A DNA stretch of 9,509 nucleotides, taken from positions 1 through 9,509 of the forward strand of contig SXJQ01000030.1 in assembly GCA_005779345.1 (NCBI GenBank), written 5' to 3'. A model generated the notes under the pieces. That model did not search any database. It was not told where the DNA came from and saw nothing but the letters and a program-made list of their open reading frames with translations. This stretch comes from Actinomycetota bacterium (GTDB lineage Bacteria; Actinomycetota; Acidimicrobiia; IMCC26256; PALSA-610). The translations under genes were made by a program, and so were the position numbers. Shown in pieces: positions 5,436 through 9,509 of this stretch. Positions within the stretch are counted from its first letter, which is position 1. The number at the start of each line of letters is the position of its first letter.

Positions 5436-6197
5436 TCAGCCGGCTTGCTTGGCGACGGCTTCGGCCTTGGTCGCCGCCGACTCGGGGTCGAGGTAGCGAC
5501 CGCGGGTACCGAGGACGGCCTGCGACGTCAGCGGCGCGAGTTCCGCGTCGAGTTCGTAGAGCAGCGGCTCGCCCGTCGGGATGTTGAGTTCGAGGAGCGC
5601 GTCGTTGCTCATGCCGTCGAGGTGCGCGACGAGCCCGCGCAGCGAGTTGCCGTGCGCCGCGACCAACACGGTGTGGCCGGCGCGGAGATCGGGGACGATC
5701 GCGTCGTACCACCACGGCAGCATCCGCGCGACCACGTCGCGCAGGCACTCGGCGAGGGGGAGGACGTCGCGGGGGAGGTCGGCGTAGCGCGCGTCGATTC
5801 CCGATTGCGGGTCGTCGACCGCCAACGGCGGCGGCGGGACGTCGAAGCTGCGCCGCCAGACCTTGACCTGATCGACACCGAATTCGGCTGCCGTCTGCAA
5901 CTTGTCCTTGCCCTGGAGCGCGCCGTAATGACGTTCGTTGAGGCGCCACGACCGCCGTACCGGGATCCAGGCGCGGTCGGCGGCGTCGAGTGCGAGATTC
6001 GCGGTGCGGATCGCGCGTCGCTGTAGCGACGTGTGCACGACGGTCGGCGACACGCCGGCTTCGCGCAGCAACTCGCCACCGCGGATCGCCTCGGCGACCC
6101 CGCGGTCGGTGAGGTCGACGTCGACCCAGTCGGTGAAGAGATTCTCGAGGTTCCATACGCTCTGTCCGTGGCGCAGCAACACGAGGCGATGGGTCAT
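5436..6197 (-). CDS. gpmA: 2,3-bisphosphoglycerate-dependent phosphoglycerate mutase
   Basis: This 253-residue enzyme interconverts 3- and 2-phosphoglycerate in glycolysis and gluconeogenesis in the cytosol. The active-site LLRHGQSVWN is at residues 7-16, with phospho-acceptor H10. It is followed by FTDWVDVDLTDRG (21-33), the phosphate-binding TSLQRRAIRT (56-65), LNERHYGALQG with the general acid/base E88, and the second catalytic histidine in AAHGNSLRGL (H182). Length and all motifs agree with GpmA, including the NIPTGEPLLYELD block near 205-217, so this is the cofactor-dependent enzyme rather than a broad histidine phosphatase. The ATG at 6197 lies 12 nt after the pyrophosphatase stop on the same strand, so both may share a transcript. 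A weak GAGACT box (6209-6204) could also give a separate leaderless start. No strong ribosome-binding site is seen. Confidence 0.95.
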   Translation of the reverse strand: MTHRLVLLRHGQSVWNLENLFTDWVDVDLTDRGVAEAIRGGELLREAGVSPTVVHTSLQRRAIRTANLALDAADRAWIPVRRSWRLNERHYGALQGKDKLQTAAEFGVDQVKVWRRSFDVPPPPLAVDDPQSGIDARYADLPRDVLPLAECLRDVVARMLPWWYDAIVPDLRAGHTVLVAAHGNSLRGLVAHLDGMSNDALLELNIPTGEPLLYELDAELAPLTSQAVLGTRGRYLDPESAATKAEAVAKQAG

Positions 6198-6209
6198 GGG
6201 TCCAGTCTC

Positions 6210-6689
6210 TCAGCCGGGGTGAGCCGCTTTCGCATCCGCGATCGCCTGTTCGGCAGCGACCGTGCCCTCCCACCCGCGCGTCTCGCTGCCCTTGCCGGGC
6301 TCCAACAGCTTGTACACGTCGAAGAAGTTGCCGATCTCGTCGAGCAGGTGTTCGGGGAGGTCGCCCATGTCCTGGAATCGCTCCCAACGGGGGTCGTGGC
6401 TGGGCACGCACAGGACCTTCGCGTCGGCGCCCTTCTCGTCGGTCATCCAGAAGACCGCGACGGGGCGCACCATGATGTGGCATCCGGGGAACGTCGGCTC
6501 GTCGATGAGGACCAGCGCGTCGAGCGGGTCGCCGTCGTCGGCGTAGGTGTCGGGGAAGAAGCCGTAGTCGGTCGGGTACCGCGTCGCGGTGAACAGCATC
6601 CGGTCGAGCCAGATCTCGCCGGTGTCGTGGTTCATCTCGTACTTGTTCCGCGACCCCCGCGGAATCTCGACGATCATCTCGTGCTCCAT
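6210..6689 (-). CDS. ppa: Family I inorganic pyrophosphatase
   Basis: The 159-residue protein hydrolyses pyrophosphate to two phosphates, pulling biosynthetic reactions forward in the cytosol. It shows the family I landmarks: EIPRGSRNKYE (residues 8-18), WLDRMLF (27-33), YPTDYGFFPDTYADDGDPLDALVL (38-61, containing the metal-binding D-G-D-P-L-D signature) and DEKGADAKVLCVPSHDPRW (84-102). H21 is at the position of the unusual active-site His21 of the M. tuberculosis enzyme, but the partner His86 is K86 here. The ATG at 6689 is preferred over M5 because MEHEM retains the family's N-terminal strand. The start faces the phosphatase operon across 21 bp with nearly superimposed -10 boxes. The frame runs on upstream to 7193 only as a shadow of the phosphatase gene. 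Confidence 0.95.
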   Translation of the reverse strand: MEHEMIVEIPRGSRNKYEMNHDTGEIWLDRMLFTATRYPTDYGFFPDTYADDGDPLDALVLIDEPTFPGCHIMVRPVAVFWMTDEKGADAKVLCVPSHDPRWERFQDMGDLPEHLLDEIGNFFDVYKLLEPGKGSETRGWEGTVAAEQAIADAKAAHPG

Positions 6690-6695
6690 GCCGCC

Positions 6696-6701
6696 TAGCC
6701 T
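6696..6701 (+). promoter_or_regulatory. -10 box (TAGCCT) for the phosphatase operon
   Basis: TAGCCT fits TAnnnT and ends 9 nt before the GTG at 6711, slightly further than at the other starts in this window. It overlaps the candidate minus-strand box for ppa. Confidence 0.4.
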
Positions 6702-6702
6702 G
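6697..6702 (-). promoter_or_regulatory. Candidate -10 box (CAGGCT) for ppa
   Basis: On the minus strand CAGGCT ends 7 nt before the ATG at 6689. It shares five base pairs with the plus-strand TAGCCT box, forming a possible symmetric bidirectional promoter. Confidence 0.33.
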
Positions 6703-6710
6703 CCACGTTC

Positions 6711-7220
6711 GTGACGCTCCACGTGGTCTCCCTCTGCACCGGCAACGCCGCGCGATCGGTGATGGCGGGCGTGCTCCTCGCCGAGCACGTGCCCGACCTG
6801 ATGTTGACCACGTCGGGGACGCACGTGATCGAGGGAATGCCGATGAGTTGGCGCACGCGCGACGCGATCCTCAGTCTCGGTCTCGAGCCGCCCCAGCATC
6901 GAAGTCGACAGGCGACGCCCGACGAACTCGACTCGGCCGATCTGATCATTGCCGCCGCTCGCGAGCACGTGCAGTGGATGCGTCGGACCCATCCCCGCGC
7001 CGCGCCACGCACGGGCACGCTCAAACGCCTCGCGCGCGATCTCGCCGCCGACGAGCGCGCGTTCGCCGAGCGCGTCGCCGAACTCTCGCTCGCGACGGTG
7101 GAGCTCGAGCCGTGGGAAGACGTGATCGACCCTGCGGGGGGCGATGCCGACGTGTTCGTCGAGACCGCGGCGGAGATCGCCGAAGGCATCCACGCCCTCG
7201 CGCCGCGCCTGCGCCGATGA
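6711..7220 (+). CDS. Low-molecular-weight protein tyrosine phosphatase
   Basis: The 169-residue protein carries the LMW-PTP signature near its N-terminus: SLCTGNAARSVMA at residues 7-19, with nucleophile C9 and phosphate-binding R15 (C-x5-R-S). A probable general acid lies in the late D140-P141 motif. It would hydrolyse phosphotyrosine through a cysteinyl-phosphate intermediate. The usual second cysteine of the loop (C-T-G-N-I-C-R in M. tuberculosis PtpA) is alanine here, so redox protection by a disulfide is not expected, and the aromatic pair after the DP motif is missing. An arsenate-reductase-like role is possible because the folds are shared, but the DP motif favours a phosphatase. The GTG at 6711 fits family length and the upstream TAGCCT box. 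Its stop overlaps the next start (ATGA), so the two phosphatases are translationally coupled. Confidence 0.85.
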   Translation: MTLHVVSLCTGNAARSVMAGVLLAEHVPDLMLTTSGTHVIEGMPMSWRTRDAILSLGLEPPQHRSRQATPDELDSADLIIAAAREHVQWMRRTHPRAAPRTGTLKRLARDLAADERAFAERVAELSLATVELEPWEDVIDPAGGDADVFVETAAEIAEGIHALAPRLRR

Positions 7221-7978
7221 CGGCGCCCGCGGTGCCCGGGCCGCTGGTCCACGCGCCGAACTTTCGTGACATCGGGGGGATCGAGGTGGGCGGCCGTCGT
7301 GTCGTCGCCGGTCGGATCTTTCGCAGCGGCGTGTTCGACCTGCTCGACGACCACGACCGATCCGTGATCCGTGCGATCGGCCTGAAGACCGCGATCGACC
7401 TCCGCGCCGACGACGAACGGGCGGCGCGGGCCAACGCCCTCCCGCCCGGCGTCGCTCAGTACCACCTCCCGGTGACCGACGTGTCGGCGCACCCGAACAC
7501 GATCATGGAGCGCCTCGCGGCAGGCGACACCGACGGGCTCGGCGCGCCCATGCTCATCCGCGGCAACCGGTACTTCGTCGAGCAACAGGCGTCGCGTTTC
7601 GGCAGCGTCGTGCGGATGTTGCTCGATCCGGGCCACCACCCCGCGGTCGTGCACTGCACCGCGGGCAAGGACCGAACGGGTTTCGCCATCGCGTGTGTGC
7701 TCTGGGCCCTCGGCGCCGACCACGAGGTGGTGATCGCCGACTACCTCCGCACGAACGAGGTCATGGCCGCGCGCCACGAACGGACGCTCGCCGAAGCGAT
7801 CGAGCGGGGCATCGACCCGCGGCCACTCGCCGAGATGCTGCGCGTCGACCGGCGCTACCTCGACGAGGCGCGCGCCGCGGCGATCGAGCGTCATGGCAGT
7901 CTCGATGCCTTCGTCCGCGACGGGCTCGAGATCGACGAAGCGACCCGCGCCCGCGGCCGGGAGCATCTGCTCGGGTGA
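7217..7978 (+). CDS. PtpB-like tyrosine/lipid phosphatase
   Basis: The 253-residue protein belongs to the family of M. tuberculosis PtpB (Y_phosphatase3 type). NFRDIGG at residues 15-21, IFRSG at 34-38 and the catalytic loop VVHCTAGKDRTGFA at 144-157 are all clear. C147 is the nucleophile, R153 binds phosphate, and K151 in the A-G-K-D-R form is the feature linked in PtpB to activity on phosphoinositides as well as phosphotyrosine and phosphoserine. No signal peptide is seen, so the protein is cytosolic unless exported by another route. The ATG overlaps the stop of the upstream phosphatase by 4 nt, so both are made together. The C-terminal third (about 160-253) is the helical region typical of the family. 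Protein versus lipid substrates cannot be decided from sequence. Confidence 0.9.
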   Translation: MTAPAVPGPLVHAPNFRDIGGIEVGGRRVVAGRIFRSGVFDLLDDHDRSVIRAIGLKTAIDLRADDERAARANALPPGVAQYHLPVTDVSAHPNTIMERLAAGDTDGLGAPMLIRGNRYFVEQQASRFGSVVRMLLDPGHHPAVVHCTAGKDRTGFAIACVLWALGADHEVVIADYLRTNEVMAARHERTLAEAIERGIDPRPLAEMLRVDRRYLDEARAAAIERHGSLDAFVRDGLEIDEATRARGREHLLG

Positions 7979-7984
7979 CCTCGC

Positions 7985-7990
7985 TAGGGT
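7985..7990 (+). promoter_or_regulatory. -10 box (TAGGGT) of a leaderless start
   Basis: TAGGGT ends 7 nt before the GTG at 7998 and lies within the 19-nt gap after the PtpB-like gene. The ligase could therefore be transcribed independently of the phosphatases, although read-through is also possible. Confidence 0.45.
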
Positions 7991-7997
7991 TCGCGGG

Positions 7998-9509
7998 GTG
8001 GTAGCCGACCCGACCGAAGCCCCGACCGAACCCCCGGACGCGATCGCCGAGCCGCAGGTGGCCGTGGGCGTCCCCGACGACGTTCGCGAGGTCGAGGCAC
8101 AACTCCTGGCACCGGGCAGCCACTTCGCGCTCGTCGAACAGCAGATCGACGGCCGGCCGATCCTCGCGTTCGCGAACCGCACGACGAACCTGCGCGACCT
8201 CGTGGCGGCATCGGTCGGGTTCGGCGATGCCGAGTATTTGGTCGAGACCGATGGCATCCACGAGCGTCGTGTGACGTTCGCGGAACACGAGCGGCTCGTC
8301 GCTTCGCTCGCCGCGGAGATGGCCGAGCGGTACGGCGTCGGCAAGGGTGATCGGGTGGCGATCCTCGGCGCCAACAGCATCGACTGGATCGTGTCGTTCT
8401 GGGCGACGATCAGCCTCGGCGCCATCGCGTGCGCGCTGAACGGTTGGTGGACCGGACCGGAGATCACCTACGGGATCGAGTACACCGAACCCAAGTTGCT
8501 CATCGCCGATCGCAAGCGGATCGCGCGACTCGGGGGCGTCGATCCGCGTATCCCCGTGCTCGTGATGGAGGACGAACTCGCTGCGATCGCGACGAAGCGG
8601 CCCGACGCCGTGCTCCCCGACGTGCCGATCGATGCCGACGACCCCGTGCTCATCCTCTTCACGAGCGGTACGACGGGCCGACCCAAGGGTGCAGTGCACA
8701 CGCACGGCAACGTCGGTTCGTTGCTGTCGATGCTGTTCTTCCAGGGCGCGCGCGCTGCGTTCACCGCGCCGCCCGCGCCCGAGGGCGCGCCCGCAGCGCC
8801 GTGTCAGTTCATGACGAGCCCGCTGTTCCACGTCTCGGGGCTCCACACGGGCGCGGTCATGTTCCTCGCGACGGGGATCCGCAGCGTCTGGTGGGTCGGC
8901 CGCTTCGACCCCGCCGGTGTCGCCCCGGTGCTGGAGCGCGAGCGCTGCACGGGCTGGTCGGTCACCGAGACGGTGCTGCACCGGTTCGTGCACCACCCCG
9001 AGGTCACCGCCGGCAACTTCGACCTGTCCGCCGTGCGCACCGTGGGTGGTGGGGGGTCTGCGATCCCGCCGGCGACCCAGGAGTTGGCCCGTGCGGTGTT
9101 CCCGAACGCCGCCCGTTCGATGGGCTTCGGTTACGGGCTCACCGAGTGCACCGCGCTCGCGACGACCAACTTCGGCCAGGAGCTGCTCGACTTCCCGACG
9201 AGCTGCGGCCGGCCGCTCCCGACGGTGACGATCGAGATCCGCGACCCCGAAGACCCCGACGGCGACCCGTTGCCCGAGGGCAGCGAGGGCGAAGTGTGGA
9301 TCCGCTCGCCGATGGTGATGCACGGCTACTGGCGGATGCCCGAGGAGACCGCGGCTGCCGTGTACCCGGGGGGTTGGCTGCGGACCGGTGACTGGGGACG
9401 ACTCGAGGGTGGGCGGCTGTACCTCGCGTCGCGCCGCAAGGACCTCATCCTGCGCGGCGGCGAGAACGTGTATCCGGCCGAGATCGAGGCGCGGCTCGTC
9501 GAACACCCC
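7998..9509 (+). CDS. Fatty acyl-CoA ligase / AMP-binding synthetase (cut by right edge)
   Basis: The frame is open from GTG 7998 to the last base (504 codons, no stop), so the C-terminus is missing. It is an ANL-superfamily enzyme that activates a carboxylic acid with ATP to an acyl-adenylate and then a CoA thioester. Visible motifs are the phosphate-binding loop TSGTTGRPKG at residues 222-231, GYGLTE at 378-383, the ribose-binding RTGDWG around D465, and the hinge region SRRKDLILRGGENVYPAEIE from 478. The expected lysine of the A10 motif would lie past the edge. The N-terminus is unusual: about 35 Pro/Glu/Ala/Val-rich residues precede the domain. The start is backed by the TAGGGT box. Medium- or long-chain fatty acids are the likeliest substrates given FadD-like motifs, but aromatic acids cannot be excluded. 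Confidence 0.92.
   Translation, partial: MVADPTEAPTEPPDAIAEPQVAVGVPDDVREVEAQLLAPGSHFALVEQQIDGRPILAFANRTTNLRDLVAASVGFGDAEYLVETDGIHERRVTFAEHERLVASLAAEMAERYGVGKGDRVAILGANSIDWIVSFWATISLGAIACALNGWWTGPEITYGIEYTEPKLLIADRKRIARLGGVDPRIPVLVMEDELAAIATKRPDAVLPDVPIDADDPVLILFTSGTTGRPKGAVHTHGNVGSLLSMLFFQGARAAFTAPPAPEGAPAAPCQFMTSPLFHVSGLHTGAVMFLATGIRSVWWVGRFDPAGVAPVLERERCTGWSVTETVLHRFVHHPEVTAGNFDLSAVRTVGGGGSAIPPATQELARAVFPNAARSMGFGYGLTECTALATTNFGQELLDFPTSCGRPLPTVTIEIRDPEDPDGDPLPEGSEGEVWIRSPMVMHGYWRMPEETAAAVYPGGWLRTGDWGRLEGGRLYLASRRKDLILRGGENVYPAEIEARLVEHP

Noticed and set aside
5230..6483. Minus-strand frame of 417 codons overlapping gpmA
   Set aside because: It is another frame of the gpmA/ppa region, Arg/Pro-rich, and crosses the hairpin and the repeat array.

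Overview
The window is GC-rich, gene-dense bacterial DNA with overlapping stop/start codons, many GTG starts and almost no recognisable Shine-Dalgarno sequences. A deazaflavin (F420)-dependent nitroreductase-family protein, a class III cyclase with an Rv1264-type regulatory domain and a PtpB-like phosphatase point to an actinobacterium. An Acidimicrobiia-like lineage is my guess from overall style, not something shown by a marker gene. I see no rRNA, tRNA, CRISPR array, transposase or integrase.

Layout. Positions 1-243 (minus) hold the start of a secreted or membrane-anchored protein running off the left edge. Positions 280-2644 (plus) form a tight three-gene unit: a 232-residue beta-solenoid protein built on SG-R-V-x-V repeats, a minimal stand-alone class III adenylate cyclase (10-nt overlap), and a second cyclase with an N-terminal regulatory domain (4-nt overlap). 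A 50-bp near-perfect palindrome and a G-rich 16-bp tandem repeat follow. Then come a RidA-family gene (2782-3237) and a DDN-family gene (3274-3705), each with its own apparent -10 box. A four-helix membrane protein (minus, 3744-4742) diverges from a GNAT acetyltransferase (plus, 4754-5323) across only 11 bp. The acetyltransferase ends inside a 20-bp-stem hairpin, followed by a second G-rich tandem repeat (17-bp unit). Two central-metabolism genes follow on the minus strand: gpmA (5436-6197) and inorganic pyrophosphatase (6210-6689). Divergent from these is a two-gene phosphatase operon (6711-7978): a low-molecular-weight tyrosine phosphatase coupled through ATGA to a PtpB-like phosphatase. The right end (7998-9509) is a fatty acyl-CoA ligase cut by the window edge.

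How it works together. The clearest functional module is the solenoid plus two-cyclase operon, which suggests cAMP signalling with an unusual structural partner. The phosphatase pair suggests protein or lipid dephosphorylation. The remaining genes are housekeeping or single enzymes. Two organisational themes recur: TAnnnT-like -10 boxes placed 5-9 nt before ATG/GTG starts, as expected for leaderless mRNAs, and gene ends marked by a long hairpin followed at once by a G-rich 16-17-bp minisatellite. Functional statements rest on reading motifs by eye; no database search was run.
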